DNA of 64,000 nucleotides, from positions 124,001 to 188,000 of the forward strand of contig CAWKMN010000011.1 in the NCBI GenBank assembly GCA_963850765.1, written 5' to 3'. Positions 1-8,275 of this stretch are shown in pieces; positions within the stretch are counted from its first letter, which is position 1; every line of letters begins with the position of its first letter. The stretch is from CAWKMN01 sp963850765 (GTDB lineage Bacteria > Chloroflexota > Anaerolineae > Aggregatilineales > Aggregatilineaceae). The position numbers and the translations under genes were made by a program. The notes beneath the pieces were generated by a model. That model saw only the letters and a program-made list of their open reading frames with translations, was not told where the DNA came from and did not search any database.

Positions 1-161
1 CCATCCTGGCCGACGAAGCGTTTGAATACATGGATGGGCCAATCCGCCGCCTGACCGGGCCGGATACTCCCGGTGTGCCCTTTGCGCACACCATGCAGGA
101 CTATTTTATGCCGAGTCCTGACAAGATCGCTGACGCGATTCGAGAGCTGGCCGGGTACTGA
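1..161 (+). CDS. 2-oxoacid dehydrogenase E1 component, beta subunit (C-terminal end only)
   Basis: Only the last 52 codons are inside the window, read in the frame starting at base 3 and ending in TGA at 159-161. The segment RRLTGPDTPGVPFAHTM followed by an acidic/alanine-rich end (AIRELAGY) resembles the C-terminal transketolase-like domain of the beta chain of thiamine-diphosphate dependent 2-oxoacid dehydrogenases (pyruvate, branched-chain or acetoin type). This chain pairs with E1 alpha to decarboxylate the 2-oxoacid and load the acyl group on the lipoyl arm of E2. The E2 gene lies on the same strand about 0.9 kb downstream, which supports the call. The substrate cannot be told from this fragment. 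Confidence 0.75.
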   Translation, partial: ILADEAFEYMDGPIRRLTGPDTPGVPFAHTMQDYFMPSPDKIADAIRELAGY

Positions 162-216
162 AAAACCCGGTCCGGCGCTCGGATCGAGACGTCTGAGTAG
201 AATTGAGCATATCAAC

Positions 217-1024
217 ATGGCTGAAGAGCCACGCTATCTCGCACCCTTTCGCCAGCGCGACTTTCAGATTAGCTGCGCGGCGGTGAGTTTTGTAATGCTG
301 CTGCTCCTGATGTGCCTGTTCGCGGGCCTGCTGTTACGCTACGGCGGCGACGATAATAACGACAATGAGGGCGACTTTGTAGAACGAATCCCGACGACGC
401 CGACTGCGTTCGCTCAACCAACCGCGATCAGCGCACTATCCAGCCCGTCGCCCACCCAATTCCAGCCCGCAGCGGCGACCCTGGTACCCACGCCGACGGC
501 GCTGATCCTGATACCGGGCAGCGGGTTTATTCCGGGCGGATTCCCCACTGCCGTTTCCGATCCCGTTTGATCCGGGTATTCCGCCAGCGCCGCCGCCCGT
601 CGTGGTCATCGTGCCCTCGAATCCGCCCCCGCCGCCGCCACCCCCGCCGCCGCCGTCACCTACCAATACGCCGGATCTAGGTTACTTGATTGTCATTGAA
701 ACACGCGGCGAAGAAAGCCTCTACGTGAGGAACCGGCTAGATTCGAAAGTAATGCCTCTTGCTCCACTGCGGTTAGGTGACGGAGAGAGTGCGATTGAAG
801 GCTCCGAGTGGCGTGTTGATGTTCTCCCTCCGGGCGCATGTGTCACAGCCTGGCGCGACAAAGGTGAACGCGAAGACCCCGATATCGACTGTGATGAAAT
901 GGGACGGAAGCTGACCCGCAAAAAGGGAGAACGCTTCTGGGGAGCCAAATTTAACGTGTACTACAACGGCGTGCTGCTCGGAGACTGCAACAAAGATAAG
1001 TGCTCGTTCAGGATCCCGGACTAG
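217..1024 (+). CDS. Proline-rich single-pass membrane protein, reading frame broken once
   Basis: I do not recognise the family. The first fragment (217-570) has a short basic cytoplasmic start, one hydrophobic segment at about residues 25-45 (VMLLLLMCLFAGLLL) and a Thr/Pro/Ala linker. The second (frame open to 1024) continues with proline tracts, including a run of eleven Pro, then a globular end of about 110 residues with three cysteines and the motif YYNGVLLGDC. The proline-rich linker reads straight across if one base is gained or lost between about 520 and 545, near a CCCC run. I therefore treat the two parts as one gene for an envelope protein with a Pro linker and an extracytoplasmic domain. 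The ATG at 217 is chosen because translation from it begins just before the membrane segment. It sits between the E1 beta and E2 genes, with 15 bases to E2. Confidence 0.5.
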
Positions 1025-1039
1025 AGGAAGTGCCAGCTT

Positions 1040-2425
1040 ATGACAACCAAAGTGATCATGCCGCAGATGGGCGAAAGTGTGATCGAAGGCACGGTGGGCC
1101 GCTGGCTGAAACAGGAAGGCGAGCCGGTCGAAGAATACGAGCCGATTCTGGAAGTCGAGACGGATAAAGTCACGTCCGAGGTCACGGCAACGGCGAGCGG
1201 CACTCTGCTCAAGATCTACGTGGGCGAAGGCCGGACGGTGCTGGCCGGAACGGTGCTGGCCCTGATCGGCCAGCCGGGCGACGAGGTGCCGGCCAGTGTC
1301 GAGGCGGAGTCGGTCGCGGCGTTTGGCCACGCGGCCACGGGTGGACATATGCCACTGACGGTGGACACGGCGATCCCGCCGCTGAACGTCGGACCCACCT
1401 CTCCGCCGCCGAATTCGGCCGGGTTGCCGCATGTCACGCCGGTCGTGGCGCGTATCGCCGCCGAGCATCAGATCGACGTGCGTAAGGTCAACGGCACCGG
1501 GCGGGATGGCCGGGTCACCAAAAAGGACATCATGGCCTACATCGACAGCCGCACGGGACTTCCGGCGAAACAGCCGGAACTCGCGCCATGGGAACAGCCG
1601 GGATCGGGCGATCTGTTCAAGCCCACGGATGATCTGTACAGGCAGGCCGCCGCCGAGATCGCTCCTGCTCCCAGCGCTGCGCCCGCTGCTCCCGCCGATC
1701 ATGTCCACCATGCGCCGCCCGCGCCCGGCAAGCCCGGCGATCTCGTGCCGCACAGCACGATGCGCCGCCGCATCGCCGAGCATATGGTCCGCAGCAAGCT
1801 GCATACCGCGCCGCATGTGACGACGGTGTTCGAGGTCGATATGAGCGCCGTGGTGGCACATCGCAGCGCCAACAAAGAGGATTTCGGGCGGCGGGGCGTC
1901 AACCTGACCTTCACGGCGTACCTCGTGGCGGCTACCGCCGAAGCCCTGCGCCGTCACCCGGCGGTGAACAGCGAATGGCGCGATGATGGCCTGCTGCTCA
2001 AGCCAGAGATCAACATCGGCATGGCAGTCGCGCTGGACGAAGGGCTGATCGTGCCCGTGATCAAACGGGCGGACGAGCTGTCACTGGCCGGTGTCGCGCG
2101 GCAGGTCAACGATCTGGCCCAACGCGCGCGGTCTAATCAGCTCAAGCCGGACGAAGTGCAGGGCGGCACGTTCACGATTACGAATCACGGGGTGGCGGGC
2201 AGCCTGTTCGCCACGCCGATCATCAACCAGCCGCAGACCGGCATCCTGGGCGTCGGCGCGATCAAAAAGCGCGTCGTCGTGCTGGAAGATCAGGGGGATG
2301 CGATCGCGGTCCGCCCGATGATGTATCTGTCCTTCACGTTCGATCATCGCGTGCTGGACGGTGCCTCGGCGGACTGGTTCGCGGCGGAGATCGTCAAGCT
2401 GCTGGAAACGTGGGAAAAGCATTGA
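1040..2425 (+). CDS. 2-oxoacid dehydrogenase E2: dihydrolipoyllysine acyltransferase
   Basis: 461 residues with the complete E2 order. An N-terminal lipoyl domain (about 2-77) carries the lipoylated lysine K43 in ETDKVTSEV. A Pro/Ala linker is followed by a peripheral-subunit binding domain (about 130-170, TPVVARIAAEHQIDVRKVNGTG), a second Ala/Pro linker and the C-terminal catalytic acyltransferase domain ending with the active-site signature HRVLDG (H436, D440). It transfers the acyl group from lipoamide to CoA in the cytoplasmic dehydrogenase complex. The E1 beta end upstream on the same strand points to a 2-oxoacid dehydrogenase operon. Pyruvate and branched-chain E2 are hard to separate by eye, so no gene symbol is given. 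The frame is intact. Confidence 0.93.
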   Translation: MTTKVIMPQMGESVIEGTVGRWLKQEGEPVEEYEPILEVETDKVTSEVTATASGTLLKIYVGEGRTVLAGTVLALIGQPGDEVPASVEAESVAAFGHAATGGHMPLTVDTAIPPLNVGPTSPPPNSAGLPHVTPVVARIAAEHQIDVRKVNGTGRDGRVTKKDIMAYIDSRTGLPAKQPELAPWEQPGSGDLFKPTDDLYRQAAAEIAPAPSAAPAAPADHVHHAPPAPGKPGDLVPHSTMRRRIAEHMVRSKLHTAPHVTTVFEVDMSAVVAHRSANKEDFGRRGVNLTFTAYLVAATAEALRRHPAVNSEWRDDGLLLKPEINIGMAVALDEGLIVPVIKRADELSLAGVARQVNDLAQRARSNQLKPDEVQGGTFTITNHGVAGSLFATPIINQPQTGILGVGAIKKRVVVLEDQGDAIAVRPMMYLSFTFDHRVLDGASADWFAAEIVKLLETWEKH

Positions 2426-2788
2426 ACCAGGGGGAACCATGATGCGTGCCCGGCAATCTGTAATTGTGTGACAATCGTAGGGGCGGACCCCCGTGTCCGC
2501 CCGGCTGAGCGAAGCCGAAGCTCAACATCTATCGTGCGACTGCGCCGCACTGGGAGCACACAGAGGTGCTCCCCTACAAGTCCACGCCTCTATATCATTG
2601 CTTCCCCGTGCCCATGTGTAACAACCCCACCCGCGAAAACTACACGCCAATAGGATTTTCCATTATAATTAGCTTAACAACCTATTGAGCCTCAATTCTC
2701 GCGCAATAGAAGAACTTGGCTGATCGGCCATGCTCCACTACCATAAGGGGCAGGCCCGGTCTTTTTACTTTATCAGGAGGGAACCCAG
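2426..2788. other. Intergenic stretch with one dispersed repeat and a weak promoter
   Basis: No credible gene. The first half holds the GTAGGGG/CCCCTAC element described separately. The second half is AT-richer and contains a TATAAT at 2664-2669 without a convincing -35, a 13-bp palindrome ATTGAG-C-CTCAAT at 2684-2696, and a strong Shine-Dalgarno AGGAGG at 2775-2780 for the MinD-like gene. Confidence 0.45.
2477..2577. repeat. Family B dispersed repeat, copy 1 (GTAGGGG...CCCCTAC)
   Basis: The element starts GTAGGGGCGGACCC, continues with CGTGTCCGCCC (an internal GGCGGAC/GTCCGCC hairpin) and closes with GTGCTCCCCTAC. The same opening words recur at 7469, 10469, 38641, 46336 and 63726. It is non-coding. 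Confidence 0.7.
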
Positions 2789-3568
2789 ATGGGTGAAATT
2801 ATCTCGATCCATTCGTTTCGCGGTGGGACGGGCAAATCGAACCTGACCGCGAATATCGCCACCCAGGTCGCCATGCGCGGCAAACGGGTTGGCATTGTCG
2901 ATACTGACATCAATTCGCCCGGTATTCACGTGTTGTTTGGCTTTGACGAAACGAAGATCACTAAGGCGCTGAACGACTATCTGTGGGGAAAATCACCGAT
3001 CGAAGAAGCGGCCTACGCGCTGCACGAAACCGCTGGCAACGATCCTGGGCGGGGCTTTTTGAAGGGCCTGCAGCTTTGGCTGATCCCGTCCAGCATCCGC
3101 ACGGGCGAGATCGCGCGCATCCTGCGCGAAGGGTACGATGTCGGGCTGCTCAACGAAGGCTTCCACACACTGCTGGATAAGCTTCGGCTTGATTACCTGT
3201 TTATCGATACGCACCCAGGCCTGAACGAAGAAACCCTGCTGTCGATCGCCATTTCCAGCGCGCTGATCATCATTCTCCGCCCCGACCAGCAGGACTTCCA
3301 GGGCACGGCGGTGACGGTGGATGTGGCCCGCAAGCTTGAAGTCCCTCACCTGCGGCTGGTCGTCAACAAGGCGCTGACGCGGTACGACTTTGCCAAGATC
3401 AAGGCCGATATTTCGGCAACCTACGGTGTACCCGTGGCCGGGGTGCTGCCGCTGTCGGAAGATGTCGCCTCCAACGCCAGCAGCAATATTTTCTCGGCTA
3501 CCAATCCGGATCATCCCTGGTCGATTGCGGTGATGGACGTCGTGAACGACCTCGTCGGACCGAAATAA
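2789..3568 (+). CDS. MinD/ParA-type P-loop ATPase (variant signature lysine)
   Basis: 259 residues. The N-terminus SFRGGTGKSNLTANIA is a deviant Walker A motif of the SIMIBI/MinD class, followed by VDTDINSPG (switch I region) and FIDTHPGL (Walker B-like DTHPG). The usual signature lysine (KGGxGK) is Arg here (R11), while the P-loop K16 is kept. MinD/ParA proteins position cargo or act as membrane or nucleoid switches; no amphipathic C-terminal membrane helix is evident. It opens a plus-strand cassette with a small zinc protein, a winged-helix protein and a tandem cyclase, so a regulatory role is more likely than division-site selection (no MinC/MinE nearby) or partitioning (no ParB). The start is fixed by AGGAGG 8 bases before the ATG. 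The frame is intact. Confidence 0.8.
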   Translation: MGEIISIHSFRGGTGKSNLTANIATQVAMRGKRVGIVDTDINSPGIHVLFGFDETKITKALNDYLWGKSPIEEAAYALHETAGNDPGRGFLKGLQLWLIPSSIRTGEIARILREGYDVGLLNEGFHTLLDKLRLDYLFIDTHPGLNEETLLSIAISSALIIILRPDQQDFQGTAVTVDVARKLEVPHLRLVVNKALTRYDFAKIKADISATYGVPVAGVLPLSEDVASNASSNIFSATNPDHPWSIAVMDVVNDLVGPK

Positions 3569-3663
3569 CGATAGGGCAGCCCAACCTACCCGTGTGCGCT
3601 GTAAAATGCCTGAAAGCGTTTATGTCTAGATGGACTTCATGATAACGGAGAGGTTGAATCTCT

Positions 3664-3882
3664 ATGGCGGCTACGTGTTGGGAGTGCGGCGAATCGGCGC
3701 AGGCGTCCTGTAAATTTTGCGGGCGATTTGTCTGCAAGGATCATGCATCCAAAATGCCTTTTGTGGTCACAGTTTACGTGGGGGCCAACCAGACGCCCAA
3801 GGCAATTGTCGTCGCAGATGCGATCTGGTGCGGGATCTGCCGTCCATACCCCGACCCTATCAAAATGCCTGACATTTACTGA
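3664..3882 (+). CDS. Small zinc-binding protein with eight Cys/His ligands
   Basis: 72 residues, family not recognised. Probable ligands are C5, C8, C16, C19, C24, H27, C56 and C59 (CWECG, CKFCG, CKDH, CGIC). This count would fill two zinc sites in a compact B-box- or ZZ-like cross-brace fold. There is no signal peptide or membrane segment, so it is cytosolic. It lies 95 bases after the MinD-like gene, and its TGA overlaps an ATG of the next frame (TGATG), which indicates one transcript. It may be an adaptor or protein-binding module for the cassette; this is inference from position only. Confidence 0.65.
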   Translation: MAATCWECGESAQASCKFCGRFVCKDHASKMPFVVTVYVGANQTPKAIVVADAIWCGICRPYPDPIKMPDIY

Positions 3883-3908
3883 TGGCGGCTGTAGATCAGG
3901 AGAAAAGC

Positions 3909-4313
3909 ATGTCCGGCCTGTATGATCGCTTGAATGATCAACTCGGTAAAGACGATGATAATCAGCCCGCCGGCCTGACTCCGCTGGATATTGCCGACCT
4001 GCCCGACGGCCAGCGCCAGGTGATGTTCGCCCTGCTGCGCGACAGCCGGTCCTCGGGGGATGGGGTGAGCGCCGACGTGCTGCGAGAAAAGCTCCCGCAG
4101 GTCGAGGGGCTGGCGGCGGTCCTCGACGAATTGACGCGCAATAGCTGGCTGATCCGCCTCGGTGAAGCGCCCAACGTCCGCTACAAGGTGAATCTCCGCC
4201 GCAAGCGCGGAAGCTCACTCGGCGGCGGGATATGGTCGTCGTTGAGCAACCGTCTGGCGGAGGAGGAACAAGAGTCAGGACACGGGCACCCCCGATCTGC
4301 CCAGCCTGTCTGA
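3909..4313 (+). CDS. Small protein with winged-helix-like domain
   Basis: The frame is open from an ATG at 3882 that overlaps the previous stop, but the ATG at 3909 has a good AGGAG seven bases upstream and is preferred (134 residues, starting MSGLYDRLNDQLG). The middle (GQRQVMFALLRDS...LREKLP...LDELTRNSWLIRLG...RYKVNL) has the helix-turn-helix plus beta-wing rhythm of a winged-helix domain. It is preceded by an acidic N-terminal tail and followed by a basic RRKRG patch and a polar tail. It could bind DNA or protein. It ends 10 bases before the cyclase gene, so the two are almost certainly cotranscribed. Confidence 0.55.
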   Translation: MSGLYDRLNDQLGKDDDNQPAGLTPLDIADLPDGQRQVMFALLRDSRSSGDGVSADVLREKLPQVEGLAAVLDELTRNSWLIRLGEAPNVRYKVNLRRKRGSSLGGGIWSSLSNRLAEEEQESGHGHPRSAQPV

Positions 4314-4323
4314 TTGGTAGGCC

Positions 4324-7300
4324 ATGTCGATCAACGCCGATTTTCGCTCTCGCCTCAGCCGCTATTTGTCCGGCGACCTGCTGATGAAGCTGCCGGACGC
4401 GCAAGCGCTGACCGTCGCCATCCGGCGGCTTAACAGTCTGCATCAGGCGGTATCATCTTTTCTGCCCCAGTATATTGCCGAAAATGAGCGCCTCTATACC
4501 GAGGATTACGGCGACCTGCGCCTCGGCACGTTCATGTTTGCCGATGTGTCCGGCTTTACCGCGCTGTCCGAAAAACTCCAGCGCGAGGGTGGGCAGGTCG
4601 GCGTCGAGATCCTGACCGAAATCATCAACGACTTTTTTGCGCGGATGCTCGAAATCCTCGCCAAGTCGAATGGGCAGCTTCTCAAGTTCGCGGGGGACGC
4701 GCTGCTGATCTTCTTCCCCGCGGCCGAGGGGAGTGACGAAGCGCCGCTGGCGATCCGCACCGGACTGCGCATGCAGCGCGAGATGGCCGCCTATTTCCAG
4801 CCGATCAGCAGCCCGGCGCTCAAGGGACTGCTGGGCGAGCACAGCATGGAACTCACCATGTCGATCGGCATCTGCCGGAGCAAGCTCTTCGAGGCGGTGG
4901 TCGGCAACGACATCCAGCGCGACCATATTATCCAGGGCGATCTGCCAGGGCAGGCGATGGCCGCCGAAGCCGCCGGCGAGCGCGACGACGTGATTATCAC
5001 CGGGGTGCTGCAAGCGAACTACGGCGATCAGTTTGAGACCGTGCCGGTAGCGGACGGCTTTTTCCGCGTGGTGGATAATTTTGGCGACCGGCTGAGCGAT
5101 TACGAGTTCGTGGTGCCGCGCCGGCGGCGCGGACAGGCCAGCGCCCTGTTTGATTTTGTCGAAGCGAACCTGCTGGAAGACCTGGAACGCAGCCTGACCC
5201 GGCTGGACGGCGTAGCGCGGTTTGTCGCGCGCAACGTGGTGGATAAACTCGCCTTCCGGGGCGATCACATCGAGGGCGAAAATCGCCCGTCCACCGTGAT
5301 CTTCGTGCATATGTCCGGCTTTGCGGACATGCTGAATCAGTGGGGCGAGGATCAACTGCCGCTGCTGGTGTCCATCCTCAACCGCTACTACAACCTCATG
5401 CAGCGCACGATCAGCGCCAACGGCGGCACACTGACCCGCACCGACCCATACCAGCGCGGGATCAAGCTGCTGATCACGTTTGGCGCGCCGATCGCCCACC
5501 CGGACGATCCCGAACGCGCGGTCACGACGGCGCTCGAAATGAACCGTCTGCTGGCGAACTTCAACACCCGTCTGCACGACGAACTGCCCGATTTGCTCAA
5601 GCGCGACGGGTACCTCACGCAGCGCGCCGGGATCACCCACGGCTCGGTCTATGCGGGCGAGGCGGGCTGGCGATCGCGGCGCGAATACACCGTGATGGGG
5701 GATGATGTTAACCTCGCCGCCCGGCTGATGGGCAAGGGCGACATGGGCGACATCCTGATCAGCGACCGGGTGTGGGATCGCGTCCGCCTGCATTTTGAGA
5801 CTGAAGCACTGGCCCCCTTCCAGCTTAAAGGTAAGAGCAAGCTCACCCAGGCGTATCTGGTCAAAGCGAGCAGCGTGTCACCGCTCAACGTCTCGGCTAC
5901 GTCGGATACGCCGTTTATCGGGCGCGATCTGCAACTGCTGACCCTGACCTATGGCTTGCAGCAGGCGAAAGGTCCGCGCCGCCGGCAGGCGTTCGCGCTC
6001 AGCGGCGAAGCCGGGGTGGGCAAAACACGCATGGCGAAACAGGTCGCACAGGCCGCCGAAGCCGCCGGGTTCCGCGTGGTGTGGGCCAACTGCCAGTTGG
6101 GTCACGCGCAGAATCAAAACGTGTGGGCGGCGCTGATGTTTCGCCTGCTGCAGCTCGATCAGGCGAAAAGCCAGCAGGCCCAGCGCCGGCTGCTGCATGT
6201 CCGGCTGGCCGAGTTGGATCTCGCGGAATTGGAGCCGGTGTTCAGCCAGTTATTCTTCGGCGTACACGAAAGCGCCATGCAGGACGAAACCCCCGTCGAA
6301 CCCCCGACCGAGCAGCCGAAGCGTACTACCAACATTTTTGAACTGGCGAAGATGGAAACCGATCTCACGCGCTCCGGCATTTTTGGCATCGCGCGCGATC
6401 AGATCCAGGCCGCGATCAACGGCACCGCGTCGCCCGGCGCGCCGATCTGGCAGCGCGTCCAGCAGCAGACCAGCCTGCCGGCCAGCATCGCACGCCTGCT
6501 GCAGGTCTTTTCGGAGCAGCTGCCGACGATGCTGATCATCGACGATCTGCACCAGGCCGACCAGAATACGCTGGACATTTTTAGGCACGTGATCGCAGAT
6601 AATACCCCGGCCCGGCTGGTGATCCTCGTCGCCTATGAGCCGGCTGGCGGTCTTGATCCCGGCGTGCGGCGCAAGGTCGCGGTGTCTGATCTGGACGAAA
6701 GCGAGACGGCGCTGCTGGCGGCGCGGTTCTTGCAGGTGCATGAGATCGGCCCCCGGCTGCACAAACTGCTGTGGGAACGCACCAGCGGCCGCCCGCTGTT
6801 TATCGAATTGCTGCTGCGCGTGCTGCTGCAAGACGAACAGATCCACCGGACGGACGGACAGGCCGAACTGGCCGCCCATACGGATACGGACGCCCTGCCC
6901 GAGGATGTACGCCAGTTGATCGTCAGCCAGATCGACCGGCTGTCGCCGGATGCGCGCGCGCTGCTCCAGGTGGCGTCGGTCCTGGGCGATGGCTTCGCCG
7001 CCGATATGCTGGTCGCGCTGGCCGAAGCTGTCAACGAGATCCGGCTGGAAACCCTGCTGGGCGAGATGATCTACGCGCAGATGATCGAGGTCATGCCCGA
7101 CATGACGTACCGCTTCCAGCACGGGCTGGCGCAGACGACCGTCTACGAGAGCCTGAACCGCTTGCAGCGCCAGAAGCTCCACCGTGCCGCCGCCGATTTC
7201 CTGATGCAGCAGAGCGACCGGGAGCAGCCGGTGATCCGCATCGCCTACCATCTGGTGAGGGGCGGAGCTCCCCTGCGTGGGATCGAACTGGTGTCGCAGG

Positions 7301-7434
7301 CCGCCGAAGCCGCCGAGCAGAATCACCAGATCGACCGGGCCATCGAGCTTTATACGCACGCCCGCGAAATTTTCCCCCATGATGAGAGTTTGCGCGTACA
7401 GTTGGAGCGTCTCCAGCAGGAGCGCGGCACGTGA
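4324..7434 (+). CDS. Tandem class III nucleotide cyclase fused to STAND-type ATPase
   Basis: 1036 residues in one intact frame. Domain order: cyclase homology domain C1 (about 65-250, FADVSGFTALSE and KFAGDALLIFF), domain C2 (about 320-510), an NTPase module (P-loop SGEAGVGKTRMAK with K567; Walker B MLIIDDLHQAD with D740), a winged-helix-like region, and a helical TPR-like end. C1 keeps both metal-binding aspartates (D74, D125) but lacks the transition-state Asn/Arg. C2 has lost the first metal ligand (H329) but keeps N463 and R467 in DDVNLAARL. The two halves therefore complement each other into one expected active site, as in soluble adenylyl cyclases of the ADCY10 type, which share this architecture. 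Likely product cAMP (GTP use not excluded). It is the last gene of the MinD-like cassette. Confidence 0.88.
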   Translation: MSINADFRSRLSRYLSGDLLMKLPDAQALTVAIRRLNSLHQAVSSFLPQYIAENERLYTEDYGDLRLGTFMFADVSGFTALSEKLQREGGQVGVEILTEIINDFFARMLEILAKSNGQLLKFAGDALLIFFPAAEGSDEAPLAIRTGLRMQREMAAYFQPISSPALKGLLGEHSMELTMSIGICRSKLFEAVVGNDIQRDHIIQGDLPGQAMAAEAAGERDDVIITGVLQANYGDQFETVPVADGFFRVVDNFGDRLSDYEFVVPRRRRGQASALFDFVEANLLEDLERSLTRLDGVARFVARNVVDKLAFRGDHIEGENRPSTVIFVHMSGFADMLNQWGEDQLPLLVSILNRYYNLMQRTISANGGTLTRTDPYQRGIKLLITFGAPIAHPDDPERAVTTALEMNRLLANFNTRLHDELPDLLKRDGYLTQRAGITHGSVYAGEAGWRSRREYTVMGDDVNLAARLMGKGDMGDILISDRVWDRVRLHFETEALAPFQLKGKSKLTQAYLVKASSVSPLNVSATSDTPFIGRDLQLLTLTYGLQQAKGPRRRQAFALSGEAGVGKTRMAKQVAQAAEAAGFRVVWANCQLGHAQNQNVWAALMFRLLQLDQAKSQQAQRRLLHVRLAELDLAELEPVFSQLFFGVHESAMQDETPVEPPTEQPKRTTNIFELAKMETDLTRSGIFGIARDQIQAAINGTASPGAPIWQRVQQQTSLPASIARLLQVFSEQLPTMLIIDDLHQADQNTLDIFRHVIADNTPARLVILVAYEPAGGLDPGVRRKVAVSDLDESETALLAARFLQVHEIGPRLHKLLWERTSGRPLFIELLLRVLLQDEQIHRTDGQAELAAHTDTDALPEDVRQLIVSQIDRLSPDARALLQVASVLGDGFAADMLVALAEAVNEIRLETLLGEMIYAQMIEVMPDMTYRFQHGLAQTTVYESLNRLQRQKLHRAAADFLMQQSDREQPVIRIAYHLVRGGAPLRGIELVSQAAEAAEQNHQIDRAIELYTHAREIFPHDESLRVQLERLQQERGT

Positions 7435-7468
7435 GCATACCGCACCCCGGATAACCTGATTACAATAT

Positions 7469-7496
7469 GTAGGGGCGTATCGCAATACGCCCCTAC
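7469..7496. repeat. Family B minimal palindrome (possible terminator hairpin)
   Basis: A perfect inverted repeat: GTAGGGGCGTAT, loop CGCA, ATACGCCCCTAC. It follows the cyclase stop by 35 bases and is followed by GGTTTCTT. It is the shortest member of the GTAGGGG/CCCCTAC family and could end transcription of the cyclase cassette, although the T-tract is short. Confidence 0.6.
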
Positions 7497-7527
7497 GGTT
7501 TCTTACCTGGAATAATTGAGGGCCTGA

Positions 7528-8256
7528 ATGATGTTTTCTCGGATCATGGCGGCGGGGTTGGCCGTGCTGCTCATCCTGATCGGGATCGGCGCGAGTTGGG
7601 GCAGCACGCGTCCCGCGTGGGGCAGCGCCCTCACGCCGACGACCTGGGTTGAGCCGGCCGGCTGTTGGGAGCCGCCCGACGATTATACGCGTGTCTGGGT
7701 GAACGGCGTGCAGTTGAACACGCGCACGCTCGCCATGCTGGATCATGCCCAGGTGCTGTACCGGGCTCAGGGCGGCAGCCTCGATTTCCGCGTGGCGCTC
7801 ACCCAGGGCAGTTATAACGCCGGGGGTGTCGCGGCCAGCTTCGGGACGCATGACGGCGGCGGCGCGGTCGATCTGGCCGTGCGCGACCCCAGCGACTGGT
7901 CCGTGCAGATCAACGAGATCGAGCCGATGCTTCGCGCGCTGCGGGTGGCAGGGTTCGCCGCGTGGCTGCGCGATACCGGCGAGCTTTACCCGGAGTCCCC
8001 GATCCATATCCACGCGGTGGCGGTAGGCGACCAGGAGCACGCGGAGGCGGCGCGTGCCCAGATCGACGGGCGCTTTGGCTACCTGCGCGGGTATAATGGG
8101 CTTCCGCAGGTGAACGGCTTCCCCATCGCGGATCGCTACGGCGGGCCGGTGCTGTGCGGGTGGATGCTGGCGCGCGGCTATGCCGATATGCGCGGCTGGC
8201 CGAATCCGTACCCGACGCCCGGGGGCACGTCGATCCCACCGGAGCCGATCCCATAA
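7528..8256 (+). CDS. Exported M15-like peptidase (D-Ala-D-Ala carboxypeptidase fold)
   Basis: 242 residues. A signal peptide or anchor at about 6-25 (AAGLAVLLILIGIGASWG) leads into a mature domain with the metallopeptidase motif SFGTHDGGGAVDLAV (SxHxxGxAxD) and a later HIHAVAVGD. These are the zinc-ligand patterns of the peptidase M15/DD-carboxypeptidase and endolysin group. It would act outside the membrane on peptidoglycan peptides. The C-terminus is Pro-rich (PTPGGTSIPPEPIP). The MFS gene follows after about 20 bases, so the two may be cotranscribed. The family assignment rests on these motifs only. Confidence 0.6.
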   Translation: MMFSRIMAAGLAVLLILIGIGASWGSTRPAWGSALTPTTWVEPAGCWEPPDDYTRVWVNGVQLNTRTLAMLDHAQVLYRAQGGSLDFRVALTQGSYNAGGVAASFGTHDGGGAVDLAVRDPSDWSVQINEIEPMLRALRVAGFAAWLRDTGELYPESPIHIHAVAVGDQEHAEAARAQIDGRFGYLRGYNGLPQVNGFPIADRYGGPVLCGWMLARGYADMRGWPNPYPTPGGTSIPPEPIP

Positions 8257-8275
8257 CAAGGACAGACTCGATCCC

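Noticed and set aside
436..666. Poly-glycine minus-strand ORF
   Set aside because: Antisense of the proline tract of the membrane protein gene.
7435..7527. tRNA or riboswitch in the gap after the cyclase
   Set aside because: Only the 28-bp palindrome is present; no cloverleaf or conserved motif.
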